Positions 54,466 through 63,048 of a stretch of DNA of 64,000 nucleotides are shown here, one piece after another. The position numbers were made by a program, and so were the translations under genes. The notes beneath the pieces are model-generated. The model worked only from the letters and a program-made list of their open reading frames with translations. It had not been told where the DNA came from and did not search any database. Numbering within the stretch: position 1 is the stretch's first letter; each line of letters begins with the position of its first letter. The DNA is from Sphingomonas sp. SORGH_AS_0950. Lineage in GTDB: Bacteria > Pseudomonadota > Alphaproteobacteria > Sphingomonadales > Sphingomonadaceae. The stretch is taken from contig NZ_JAUTAE010000003.1 of NCBI RefSeq assembly GCF_030818415.1, forward strand, positions 98,167 to 162,166, given 5' to 3'.

Positions 54466-55090
54466 CAATTGGTGGGTATCCGTCTAGTCTATTGACCAAG
54501 CGCTGGCGAACATTGATCCACTCGTTACAAACAATGCTAAACAGAATTGAATCTCTCACCCGGCCATCTTCATAAATTAAATGATTACGGATAATTCCTT
54601 CCTGCTTGGCACCTAGCAGTTTCATTGCCGCCCGCGAACTTAGATTGCGGGGGTCGGTTATCAGTTCGACTCGGTTTACGCTCCACACCTCGAAGGCGTG
54701 CATCAATGTCAATAACCGCACTTCGAAATTGACGAGGCTGCCACGGGCCTCGGGGACGTACCAGGTAGATCCGATCGCCAGCCGACGATGAATCGCCGCC
54801 ATGTCGTAGTACCGTGTAGTGCCGATGATTTTCGCGTCTGCTTTACGCCTTACGGCGAAGGGATAATGTTCGGCAGCTTCGCTCCGTCGCAAGCTAGCAT
54901 CGAACCACGGGTCGAAGTTGTCACCGGCGCCGTTGAACTGCTTGGGGAAGTAGGTCCAGATTGACGGGTCTATCGCCGCCGCCTCACGCAATTGATTACG
55001 GTGACTAGGCTCGAGTGGCTCCAACGTCAGCGTTGCGCCGTCTAGCACCTTCGGTCGCGGAAAGGGCCAGCCAGTAAAGTCGCTCGGCAA
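54425..55090 (-). CDS. RimJ/RimL-type GNAT acetyltransferase
   Basis: The 221-residue protein follows the RimL pattern: TLEPLEPSHRNQLREAA, IIGTTRYYDMAA, LLTLMHAFEVWSVNRVELIT and NLSSRAAMKLLGAKQEGIIR, which form the acetyl-CoA site. It starts 1 bp after the isonitrile synthase stop, in the same operon, and overlaps the convergent fusion gene by 41 bp. It may acylate an amine of the product, perhaps for self-protection. Confidence 0.85.
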   Translation of the reverse strand: MPSDFTGWPFPRPKVLDGATLTLEPLEPSHRNQLREAAAIDPSIWTYFPKQFNGAGDNFDPWFDASLRRSEAAEHYPFAVRRKADAKIIGTTRYYDMAAIHRRLAIGSTWYVPEARGSLVNFEVRLLTLMHAFEVWSVNRVELITDPRNLSSRAAMKLLGAKQEGIIRNHLIYEDGRVRDSILFSIVCNEWINVRQRLVNRLDGYPPIAKPFRPKGSGVRE

Positions 55091-55091
55091 G

Positions 55092-56669
55092 TTACGCCGC
55101 TCTCGAGCGCACGAGCGAATCGGTCAGGTCGCCAATTGATAAGTTCCAACCTGGCTCGGCGATGTCGGGATATACGTAGAAAAGCGGTTGATCGCCTAGT
55201 CCAAAGATACCGGCTGCGTCTTGCACGATGACAGGTATAGCGCCCGCTCCTTCGAGGGCAATCACCGGTAGCGTGCATAGCTGAGTGCGGTTCTTCTTCG
55301 CGCGTTTGAAAACTGCCGATCCGGCCCAGGCCTGCACCGAAATCCCGAGTGTCGTGGGTGTGCAGATCGCGATTTGTCCTCGCTTCGCATGGATTGTCCA
55401 GCGAATCGCATCCGGAAAGCAAGTTGTAATTGGCTCGTGCGAAAGTTCACGGTCACTTTTGATCTCGGCCATGTAACGAATCGTGGCCTGCCATACTTCG
55501 CCCAGCATTGCCCGTCTCAGCGCTTCAAGCGCCGAACCTGATAGACCCCGTCCTGCGCGCGCTTGATACTGTACGTCCTCAAGCGTGCAGGGTGCTGTAT
55601 TCGAGTAACATTCAAAGAAATGAGCAGCAAGTTTGTAATAGAGATTGTCATAGTTCGATAGTGCCGCCCCAGGCATCAGCGATGCAATGTCCTCAAGGCA
55701 TTGGTAGCGAATCGTGTACATAAGCGACTGAAATAGCGAACTAAATCGCCCTTCCGGATTGAGCTTTTCCGGATCAGGCTCGAGAAACGAACTCATGCTT
55801 AGGCTCTGGCGCAATTGGCCCGGATCGAAGATGGGCCACATGAGATCGGCGTATGTGTCTTCTGCCGTGTCGCGGATTGCTACCTTCTCAGCCAAGAGAT
55901 CGGGCGGTAGCCGGGTCTGAAGCAGGCCGCGGTAATCTACAATCTCGATGAAATTGGATATCCCTAACCGATCGATCCAAGCCTTGACCCGCTCTCCGTA
56001 GCGCCCCACGACTGCGTCGGATACGCCGACCAATGTGTTGAAGCGCCTGCCATCGCATATCACGTAGAATCGAGAGAGCGGCCCATATGATTCTGGTCGC
56101 ATTTCGCGGTAGAGTAAGTCAATCCCGCAGGAAATCTCAAACAGCTGGAGAAGAAAGTTGACCTCTGCAAGATCTGGACTTGAACCACGGGACTTCAAAG
56201 GAGAGGGTAGTTTGAAAGGCAGCGCCGGTATGACGAGCGAAATCAGTTGCCCAGTGGCGATGCGCTGGGCGATCATGTCTGCCAGAAGACGGCGCGAATG
56301 GAACTTCACCGTCTTTCGAGAAAAATTGCGATCGAAAATGAATTCGGCCACAAAGTGCGCCGCATTTAGATCGCTTGGCCGCGCCACACCATATTCACGA
56401 AAATATTCCGCAGCGCGCAATTTCGCACGTGTCGCGCGGTGCTCTGAGAAAGATTTTGAGGCCTTGAGTAAAACTGCCAAAAATTGATCTACAAACTCCG
56501 GGGAAACTATCACCTTTTTCTTCTTGAAATCCTCGTCGCTATACAAATTGAAGTTTCTGTCGCTAGAAAATCTCTGCATAAAATGTGAGCTTATAACGGC
56601 CTCGTCGATTTTATCGAGACCGGCATTGTACTTCGAGCCATCGTAGGAATTTTGCTCTGGAGTTAGCAT
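55092..56669 (-). CDS. Isonitrile synthase (Dit1/PvcA family)
   Basis: The 525-residue protein has the family core from about residue 140: SLVIPALPFKLPSP, then SSPDLAEVNFLLQLFEI, YVICDGRRFNTLVGV (CDGR 205-208), and near the C-terminus CFPDAIRWTIHA. Dit1/PvcA enzymes convert an amino-acid amine to an isonitrile with ribulose-5-phosphate. The length is like yeast Dit1, longer than bacterial PvcA (about 330). The N-terminal 130 residues are extra. Fe(II)/2-oxoglutarate oxygenases that could act like PvcB lie nearby. The amino-acid substrate is not predictable from here. Confidence 0.8.
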   Translation of the reverse strand: MLTPEQNSYDGSKYNAGLDKIDEAVISSHFMQRFSSDRNFNLYSDEDFKKKKVIVSPEFVDQFLAVLLKASKSFSEHRATRAKLRAAEYFREYGVARPSDLNAAHFVAEFIFDRNFSRKTVKFHSRRLLADMIAQRIATGQLISLVIPALPFKLPSPLKSRGSSPDLAEVNFLLQLFEISCGIDLLYREMRPESYGPLSRFYVICDGRRFNTLVGVSDAVVGRYGERVKAWIDRLGISNFIEIVDYRGLLQTRLPPDLLAEKVAIRDTAEDTYADLMWPIFDPGQLRQSLSMSSFLEPDPEKLNPEGRFSSLFQSLMYTIRYQCLEDIASLMPGAALSNYDNLYYKLAAHFFECYSNTAPCTLEDVQYQARAGRGLSGSALEALRRAMLGEVWQATIRYMAEIKSDRELSHEPITTCFPDAIRWTIHAKRGQIAICTPTTLGISVQAWAGSAVFKRAKKNRTQLCTLPVIALEGAGAIPVIVQDAAGIFGLGDQPLFYVYPDIAEPGWNLSIGDLTDSLVRSRAA

Positions 56670-57037
56670 CGTATGAAGATCACCTTATAACAGGCAAGTC
56701 TCTATAATACCCACGTTATGCCAAGCATAACCTAGCGAGGGAGGGTGTCAAGGTGAAACTGATTGACTGTGGCACCAACTACTGCTGAATTCGCCGTTGG
56801 TCAAAAAAACGGTTGCGGATAGAGGAATTGTCGAGCAAAAACTGATGTATAACTATAGTGAAGTGTCGCGATCCCCGGCGTTCTGGCGATATCCGCCGGA
56901 ATGTTAATTATTTGGCCGTTCACCCTAAATTGCGAGGTAAGATTGAGCCGTCGGTCAAAAAAACCGCTTGATCCAGGTGTTGCTCGGCGCATTCGGCCTT
57001 CGATCAGTGATTTCGGCTGGGCGAAAGTCTTGCGCGC
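56670..57037. other. Intergenic region with two 24-bp direct repeats and a tiny ORF
   Basis: About 370 bp between divergent genes. The sequence GCCGTTGGTCAAAAAAACGG (from 56793) recurs as GCCGTCGGTCAAAAAAACCG (from 56947), 154 bp apart. An 11-codon frame (GTG 56753, peptide VKLIDCGTNYC) has a strong GGGAGGG upstream. Both could be regulatory; no larger gene is supported. Confidence 0.4.
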
Positions 57038-57853
57038 ATGACGGTTAAGGTCGTTCTCGCTCGCCGTGCTTCGCCCGCTTGGCAAGGCCTCGCGGTTGAT
57101 TATGAAACGGATGGCTTCATAGCGGCGGAACGCTATTTCCCATTTCATGACACTCGTTTCGATCGAAGGATTCCGCAGTTCATCGAGCGCTGGAACGTAC
57201 TTTCGCGGGTGTCGTACTTTGCCTGTCGCGCCGAGCTATGCGCTATCGCAAATGAAAACCTTGCCCGCGTCGAGGGCGCGGTTCGCGTTGATAGCTTGCA
57301 GATTAGTGATATTGTGAACAACCTGCCTCCGGATGACATGCTGCTCTTCTACCATGACGACGATGATTGGTTCTCCCCGGATTTGGGGGCGTATGTAGCA
57401 TCAATTAATATCAACTTGGTCGACGCGGTAGTATTTCCATTTGTCCGGCTTGCGAGCAACGTCACGACCTTTACGGTCACCGGTTCCATGGCGGCAGATG
57501 GCGTCGGCAAAGCCGAGGCGTTTCGGTATCGCTATTGCACGAACAATCACGGTTTGACGCGCCGTGCCTTATTGAAATGCCCGGATCTCGTCGAGCATAC
57601 TGATGCCTCGAGGGCTGCCGAAACCCTCGGCTTTGTGGATCTCCACCTCGATCGTATTATCAGTGTGACGAGTAAAACCCCGTGCTCTGCCAGCTGGCTT
57701 TCGCAACTTCCCGAGTCACGCACCGGTTTTGCCAAATATATCTCTCGCTATATAGAAATCCTTGAATCTATAGTAATACCTCCAGGCCTATGTTGGGCCG
57801 AGCAGCCATTAAGAAGAACGCTGGACCTATTTCGTAAGGTTAACCGGGCGTGA
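57038..57853 (+). CDS. Glycosyltransferase-like protein (GT-A type), tentative
   Basis: The 271-residue protein has LLFYHDDDDWFSPDLG (residues 102-117), like the DxD region where GT-A enzymes hold the metal and nucleotide sugar. It begins VKVVLARRASPAW, which could be the first strand of the fold. The C-terminal half has an unusual N/H/R-rich stretch (YRYCTNNHGLTRRALLK). No transmembrane segment. Likely a third sugar-transfer gene in the island, but other Asp-rich folds are possible. Confidence 0.5.
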   Translation: MTVKVVLARRASPAWQGLAVDYETDGFIAAERYFPFHDTRFDRRIPQFIERWNVLSRVSYFACRAELCAIANENLARVEGAVRVDSLQISDIVNNLPPDDMLLFYHDDDDWFSPDLGAYVASININLVDAVVFPFVRLASNVTTFTVTGSMAADGVGKAEAFRYRYCTNNHGLTRRALLKCPDLVEHTDASRAAETLGFVDLHLDRIISVTSKTPCSASWLSQLPESRTGFAKYISRYIEILESIVIPPGLCWAEQPLRRTLDLFRKVNRA

Positions 57854-57859
57854 GGCGCA

Positions 57860-58582
57860 TCATCGCCAGATCGGTCGGTTATTGACGATATCCACTATCT
57901 TATCTCGTTTGACGTAATAATATACCGCGAGCGACGCACGATACTGGTCCGGTGGGCATAGGTTCGGTCTTGGATGGCCGTGGAACGTTGTCCGATCTGT
58001 TTGGAAGACGATCAAGCGGTTGAAAAGGGGAGCGATTGAGGTCTCACATTGCTGGCAATCACGTGACCATAACTCAAGCTCACCGCCAAAATGCTCTTCC
58101 CAGTTCGGGTTGATGTAGAGAATGAGGTTGATCGCCTGATCATACGCGCCAGGATCCGGATGGCGAATTGGATCAGCGTGCACTCGTAGCGCGGCGCCTT
58201 GTCCTGAACAGTGCACTCCGCCGCCGCTGAAGCTTGGGTCAATGACAAGATCCCCGGTGCCCGTAAGCGCACTGAGCTCCGTGACGAAGCGATCACAAGT
58301 CAAGGTTGCAAACATGCGTCGAATTGGCTCGGGCATTCGCGCGACATCGGACAGGCCCCGCTTCTTGAATTTCACATTGCATGTTTCGGGTTTGCCACCG
58401 CCCCACCGAATCCAGGCTTCATCGCTCGCCTGCGGAATCTCGTCGTACAGCGACGAGACGACTTGCGGCGGAAAGATGTTGTCGAGAACGATGTGCGGGA
58501 AAGGTGTTGCACTGCGGAATCGTTGATGGAGGTCCGCAAAATCACTAGGCCAGTGCCAGCGCATTTCGTCGAAGACTGTCAT
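57860..58582 (-). CDS. Fe(II)/2-oxoglutarate-dependent oxygenase (prolyl-hydroxylase-like)
   Basis: From ATG 58582 it has 240 residues. The iron site is RVHADP (H135, D137) with the distal histidine in FHGHP (201-203) and the 2-oxoglutarate arginine in RASLAVYYY (R215). The sequence NLILYINPNWEEHFGGELEL is typical of the 2OG-FeII_Oxy_3 family. It would hydroxylate the peptide or small-molecule product. Two palindromes lie just upstream at 58602-58631. It ends 6 bp from the convergent tentative glycosyltransferase. Confidence 0.82.
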   Translation of the reverse strand: MTVFDEMRWHWPSDFADLHQRFRSATPFPHIVLDNIFPPQVVSSLYDEIPQASDEAWIRWGGGKPETCNVKFKKRGLSDVARMPEPIRRMFATLTCDRFVTELSALTGTGDLVIDPSFSGGGVHCSGQGAALRVHADPIRHPDPGAYDQAINLILYINPNWEEHFGGELELWSRDCQQCETSIAPLFNRLIVFQTDRTTFHGHPRPNLCPPDQYRASLAVYYYVKRDKIVDIVNNRPIWR

Positions 58583-58601
58583 AGTTAAATTCCGATCGTA
58601 A

Positions 58602-58631
58602 ATTGCGCAATACGTCTTAGCATTGCGCAAT
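58602..58631. promoter_or_regulatory. Two ATTGCGCAAT palindromes spaced by two helical turns
   Basis: The perfect 10-bp palindrome ATTGCGCAAT occurs at 58602-58611 and 58622-58631, exactly 20 bp apart. This places both on the same DNA face, 20 bp upstream of the oxygenase start. It looks like a cooperative repressor or activator site. Confidence 0.6.
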
Positions 58632-58675
58632 TTTTAGTGCAATCGTAACGCGGCGGCTCTATAGGCTAAGCGCTC

Positions 58676-59746
58676 TTAACCGATAATATCTATCGAGCGC
58701 AGCCATGACTGGAGTAACGTCGGCCATGGGGCGGAGGCGTTCTTACCCTTGCGCAAATTGAACCCGTGTCCGCCCCGGGCGAAAAGATGGACTTCCGCAG
58801 GAACGCCTTCTTGGTCTAGAGCATTGGCATAAAGCAGAGCGTTACAGATATCGTCGACTTGGTCGTCCCACGCCTGCGCGAGGAAGGTCGGCGGGGCAGA
58901 CCTACTTACGTGCAAGTCAGGGTCAATACGGCGGCCAGGACGGCAAATGTGGCCAGGATAGAGGGCTATGGCAAAATCGGGACGGCTACTCACTTGGTCA
59001 ATCTTGTCAACGGGGCGGTACGCGAGCTTAAAAATGTTGCTAACCTGGGCCGTGAGATAGCCGCCAGCAGAAAAGCCCATCGCACCAATCTTTGTCGAAT
59101 CGATTCCCAGTTCGGTCGCGCGCGACCGAACGAGGCGCAGCGTGCGCTGAGCGTCCTGCAGAGCATTGGGCGACGCTGGCACCACCCCGCAGTTGCAGTT
59201 CTCGTCCCAATGGTGCCCCGTGTAGGGCACTCGGTACTTAGAGAGAATGCAGGTGATACCCTGCTCAGCCAGCCATTTGCAAATCTCGGTACCTTCGGAT
59301 GTGATGACGACGGCGGAAAAACCGCCACCCGGAAAGACCACTATCGCCGCACGGGTGCTGTGTCCCTTGGGCGGGAAGATCGTCATCGTTGGGATCGAGA
59401 CATTGAAGACCGCTTGAGAGGTGTCGCCAGCCAGTGCCTCAGGCGTCCAGCGGGTCAGCACCGTCTCTGCCTTGCCGCGTTCGAGCGAGGAGTTGGGGGC
59501 GGCGCCTGGCCAAATTGGCTCCTGCACCAAGCCGGCGGGCGGGGTCCAAACGCCAACGAGCTGGCGATCCGGCTGGGCGGCGCTTGTCTGCTTTGATGGT
59601 AGGGCAGCCTCACGATGTTTGGGGGCGACGAAGGCCGCAAAGCCAACGCTGAAGATAAGCGCCAAGCCAGCGACAATATAACGGCGGAGCGAAATTGGGC
59701 AAACTCCCGAAAGGCGGATGTTGTTCACCTTTATTCTCGTTCGCAT
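58676..59746 (-). CDS. Alpha/beta-hydrolase, membrane-anchored or secreted esterase
   Basis: The ~356-residue protein starts at ATG 59746 with a hydrophobic segment near residues 22-42 (YIVAGLALIFSVGFAAFVAP), a signal anchor. The hydrolase has VVFPGGGFSAVV (oxyanion), GFSAGGYLTAQ (nucleophile), and ends with WDDQVDD and GGHGF (acid and His). It resembles acetyl esterases of the BD-FAE or xylan esterase group. It might trim acyl groups from the exported product. An upstream TTG at 59776 is possible. Confidence 0.82.
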   Translation of the reverse strand: MRTRIKVNNIRLSGVCPISLRRYIVAGLALIFSVGFAAFVAPKHREAALPSKQTSAAQPDRQLVGVWTPPAGLVQEPIWPGAAPNSSLERGKAETVLTRWTPEALAGDTSQAVFNVSIPTMTIFPPKGHSTRAAIVVFPGGGFSAVVITSEGTEICKWLAEQGITCILSKYRVPYTGHHWDENCNCGVVPASPNALQDAQRTLRLVRSRATELGIDSTKIGAMGFSAGGYLTAQVSNIFKLAYRPVDKIDQVSSRPDFAIALYPGHICRPGRRIDPDLHVSRSAPPTFLAQAWDDQVDDICNALLYANALDQEGVPAEVHLFARGGHGFNLRKGKNASAPWPTLLQSWLRSIDIIG

Positions 59747-59938
59747 GAGTATACTGCCGTCTACCACGATGTCCATAGTCGGCGGGGGGCTGCGTGCAAT
59801 TGGTTAATTACCCTAGGCGCCGTAATCTGGGAAACAAACGTGCTGGAGGCTTGACCGGATGATTCCATATTCGCAAAAGCCGGCACTTGAATCAAATTAA
59901 ATATTTTACACTTGGAAATTTGGGCAAGTGATTTATAG

Positions 59939-62137
59939 ATGTTCAGCGCATTAGGCTTCAAAAGTCTAAATAACGCCTTCAATTTGTGGGGATTTGTTGG
60001 TGTGCCGTTGCGTGACAAAAGGTATAAGTGCGCAATTACGTACGGAGCTTGGGCTTGGCTCTCATTCTCGGCTGTTTCCCAGGCCTGCGCGCAGGACGTT
60101 GCGCACAAACATGCCGAACCGGAAATCGTCGTCACTGGATCGACGCCTCCTGTCGTTCAGAAAGACGACCGAACGGTTTATAACTTAGATGCGAACCTTC
60201 AGGCAACAAGCGGTAGCGTAGCCGACGTTCTGGCGACATTGCCTTCAGTCAGCGTTGACGCCAACGGCGGGGTCAAACTTCACGGTGACGGCGTGCTCGT
60301 GCTCGTTAACGGTCGGCCGTCGCCAGCTATGCGCGGTGGGAATCTGGGCGCCGCCTTGCAATCAATGTCGGGCAGCACGATCGCGCGCATCGAGGTGATC
60401 ACATCACCGGGGCCGGAATATAGATCAAGCGCGGCGACGGTAATCAACATCATCACTAAAAAACCGTCCGCCTCGGCTTCGAAAGCTGACCTTTCGGCCA
60501 ATCTCGGGACGCCGCACAAGCGCAGAAATGCGTCTTTTGACGGTTCCATCGGTGCCGGTAAATGGACGTTTGGCGGGACCTTAAGCTATCGAGAAGATAT
60601 CCGGGCCGATCTCATCGACGTCGATCTGCGCACTTTCGATATCGGCGGCACGCAGGTGGCAAGGCTGATCGAGCACCGATCGACCTTCTTTCCGTACCGT
60701 AACTTAACCGGAGGCCTCTCCGCTGATTACGCGCTCTCCGATCGCACCAAAGTGAGTGTGTCTGCGGAGGGAGCGCTGCGATACCGGCCTCGCCGCTATT
60801 CTTCGACAACGCTCATAAGCCGCCTAGCGGGTGATCCAGGGACAACCTTTCAGACCCACGATATTGCCGAGCAACATTATAATTACTATACTTTGACAGG
60901 TGAGTTTAGTCACGCGAGGCTGCTGACCGACGACAAACTTTCGATCAAAGCCTCCTACCAGAACCCTATCACTGACCGGGTTTCGTCAGACGTCACGGCC
61001 TACGATGGCGACGCGCCCTCGCGATTGATGCAATCGTGGCTGCAGGACGGTAAAGTGTATACGACGGCGCTCGACTATCAGGCCAACCTGTCATCTTCGT
61101 TGGAACTAAAAGCGGGAGCTGAAATAGAAAACTCGCGTGATGTTATCAAATTCTCTCAGTCTACCCTGTTAAGTAGTGAAAATATTGGTTTGGCCGTTGC
61201 ATCTTTGACAGGCATTCGTGAGCACTACTTGGCTGCATATGCTGAGTTAAAGAAAGAGATCGGTCACTGGTCCATCCGTAGTGGAATGAGGTTCGAAGAC
61301 GTTGACCGGAATATACGGCAGGTTGACGCAGGATCGTCTGTCACTAATGGTAGCACTTCATGGAGCCCGAGTGCGGTCGTTAGTTCTCACCTAGGCATTA
61401 ACGATTCGATAGCGTTCGCTTACAACCGGCGCGTCAATCGTCCCGACGTCGACCAGCTCGCCCCAGTTCGATTGGTAGTCAATACGGTCACGAATGTCGG
61501 AAATCCTGCGCTCAAACCGGAAAACATTGATAAATATTCTGCTAAATACGAGCATAATTTCAATATTGTCGATTTTGTAGCCGAGGCCTACTTTAAAACG
61601 TCCCGCGATGAGATTGTAGACCTTCTAAAATTATCTGACCCAACGCAACCTTATCTTACCTCGACATTTCAGAATGCCTCTAAGGGTAGAAATTTCGGAG
61701 TTGATACATCGTTGAACATGCGACTATCGAAGAAAGTAAAGATTGACGTTGGCGCAGATGTATTTCATGAAATTAACTCAATAATAATAGATCGTTACAT
61801 ATATGATCTCCAGAGGAATAGTTTTATTATAAAAGGGGACTTGACGTGGAACTTCAAATCAAAAGGTAAGGTGCAGATCGGATCTCAATTATATAGTCGC
61901 TCGCTCAGCTCAAACGGAGTAAGCGATGCATATTCTTCCATTAATCTGTCGGCGAGCTACGATATTTTGCCTCGGAGTGAGCTCGTGGCCAACTTCACGA
62001 ACATCTTTGGCCAGATAAATAATGGGGATACCATTACCTCGAATACGTTCGTTCGACGGACTGCGCTGATCGTTCCAGGTCAAATATTCTTCATCGGCTT
62101 AAAGTATAAGTTTGGACTCAGCTCAGGCGACAAGTGA
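59939..62137 (+). CDS. TonB-dependent outer-membrane receptor
   Basis: The 732-residue protein has a signal peptide ending SQACAQD, a plug domain (SVADVLATLPSVSVDANGGV, then GRPSPAMRGG and AATVINIITKK), and a C-terminal beta-barrel with alternating strands. It belongs to the outer-membrane beta-barrel family (CirA-like) that imports siderophores or peptides with TonB energy. Within a biosynthetic island it is a candidate importer of the product-metal complex. There is no TonB/ExbB in the window. It is divergent from the esterase gene. Confidence 0.88.
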   Translation: MFSALGFKSLNNAFNLWGFVGVPLRDKRYKCAITYGAWAWLSFSAVSQACAQDVAHKHAEPEIVVTGSTPPVVQKDDRTVYNLDANLQATSGSVADVLATLPSVSVDANGGVKLHGDGVLVLVNGRPSPAMRGGNLGAALQSMSGSTIARIEVITSPGPEYRSSAATVINIITKKPSASASKADLSANLGTPHKRRNASFDGSIGAGKWTFGGTLSYREDIRADLIDVDLRTFDIGGTQVARLIEHRSTFFPYRNLTGGLSADYALSDRTKVSVSAEGALRYRPRRYSSTTLISRLAGDPGTTFQTHDIAEQHYNYYTLTGEFSHARLLTDDKLSIKASYQNPITDRVSSDVTAYDGDAPSRLMQSWLQDGKVYTTALDYQANLSSSLELKAGAEIENSRDVIKFSQSTLLSSENIGLAVASLTGIREHYLAAYAELKKEIGHWSIRSGMRFEDVDRNIRQVDAGSSVTNGSTSWSPSAVVSSHLGINDSIAFAYNRRVNRPDVDQLAPVRLVVNTVTNVGNPALKPENIDKYSAKYEHNFNIVDFVAEAYFKTSRDEIVDLLKLSDPTQPYLTSTFQNASKGRNFGVDTSLNMRLSKKVKIDVGADVFHEINSIIIDRYIYDLQRNSFIIKGDLTWNFKSKGKVQIGSQLYSRSLSSNGVSDAYSSINLSASYDILPRSELVANFTNIFGQINNGDTITSNTFVRRTALIVPGQIFFIGLKYKFGLSSGDK

Positions 62138-62180
62138 CCGCCACGTCGTTCATAAGCTCGGTACCGTGCTAGCGTTTCAG

Positions 62181-63002
62181 TCAGGTTTCCTGAAGCGTCG
62201 GTGTCAAGTTTAAGCGAAAAAGGCTGCTCGGGTCTGCTGCCTTAGGCGGAAGGCCGGAATCGACCTGATAGACAGTCCCGGAACAAGCCGGCCGTGCGTC
62301 GGGATGGAGGCGTTCGATGCCGAAAGGAACAGCATAGTCCCGCACGGGCTGCTTTGAGGTCGACCTGAGCCAATCACCAGCGGCAATTATGCTGTCGCGC
62401 TGCTGCTCGGCATTTAAAGCACTAATGCACTGATGGTCCCATCCATGGTTTCCTATCCGCACCCCCGCTTCGCATAGCTGGTCAAATTCGTCTCGCGACA
62501 AAGAGCGTGCGTGCTCGCCAGTTTGTGCCTCTCCTGCCCCGAGAACCGCCTCGACTTCGTCCAGCAGCCATTGCGCTTCAGCCTCAGTAGCAACCAGCAA
62601 CTGCGGCCTTACTGCAAAGCGAAATGTGCGCAGTTCTTCTTTGTGATCGAGTTGATATGCGACGCCTTGGAAGTTGCACCTTCGGACCGTTCTTCCGTCG
62701 ACTAGAGCGTCGAAACGGCTGAACCAATAGTCGTTCCCGGAAATAACTTGTGATGGGTTGACGAAGAGAGTGATCGCATGACCAAGTTCGCGCGCGATCA
62801 TGCAGGTTTCATAGGCAGCCCGCGTTGAGTCATCAACTGTAAGGACATCGCCTCGGCGATCCGATTCGGGGTCAACGAACTTGGCTTTGCGAGCGGTTAG
62901 GTATTTGCGAAGCGCTCTCTCGGGTACGTAGTGTCGCATTGACTGCAGAGCCCTCGTCCAATGCGTGGAGCTACCGTGCAGGATGTAGGTCAAGCGGTTC
63001 AT
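62181..63002 (-). CDS. NodB-like polysaccharide deacetylase-family protein
   Basis: The 273-residue protein has VLTVDDSTRAAYETCM (Asp pair of the NodB fold, D57-D58), HAITLFVNPSQV and IGNHGWDHQCISALN with the metal histidines. It should remove an N-acyl group from a sugar or a small amide, using a divalent metal. No signal peptide, so it acts in the cytoplasm. It follows the TauD-like gene in the same direction by 46 bp. Here it could deacylate an amino sugar added by the glycosyltransferases, but that is inference. Confidence 0.8.
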   Translation of the reverse strand: MNRLTYILHGSSTHWTRALQSMRHYVPERALRKYLTARKAKFVDPESDRRGDVLTVDDSTRAAYETCMIARELGHAITLFVNPSQVISGNDYWFSRFDALVDGRTVRRCNFQGVAYQLDHKEELRTFRFAVRPQLLVATEAEAQWLLDEVEAVLGAGEAQTGEHARSLSRDEFDQLCEAGVRIGNHGWDHQCISALNAEQQRDSIIAAGDWLRSTSKQPVRDYAVPFGIERLHPDARPACSGTVYQVDSGLPPKAADPSSLFRLNLTPTLQET

Positions 63003-63048
63003 CTCGGTCCCATACCTTTTGGCTTTGAGCGTTCCGCATGCGCATGCG

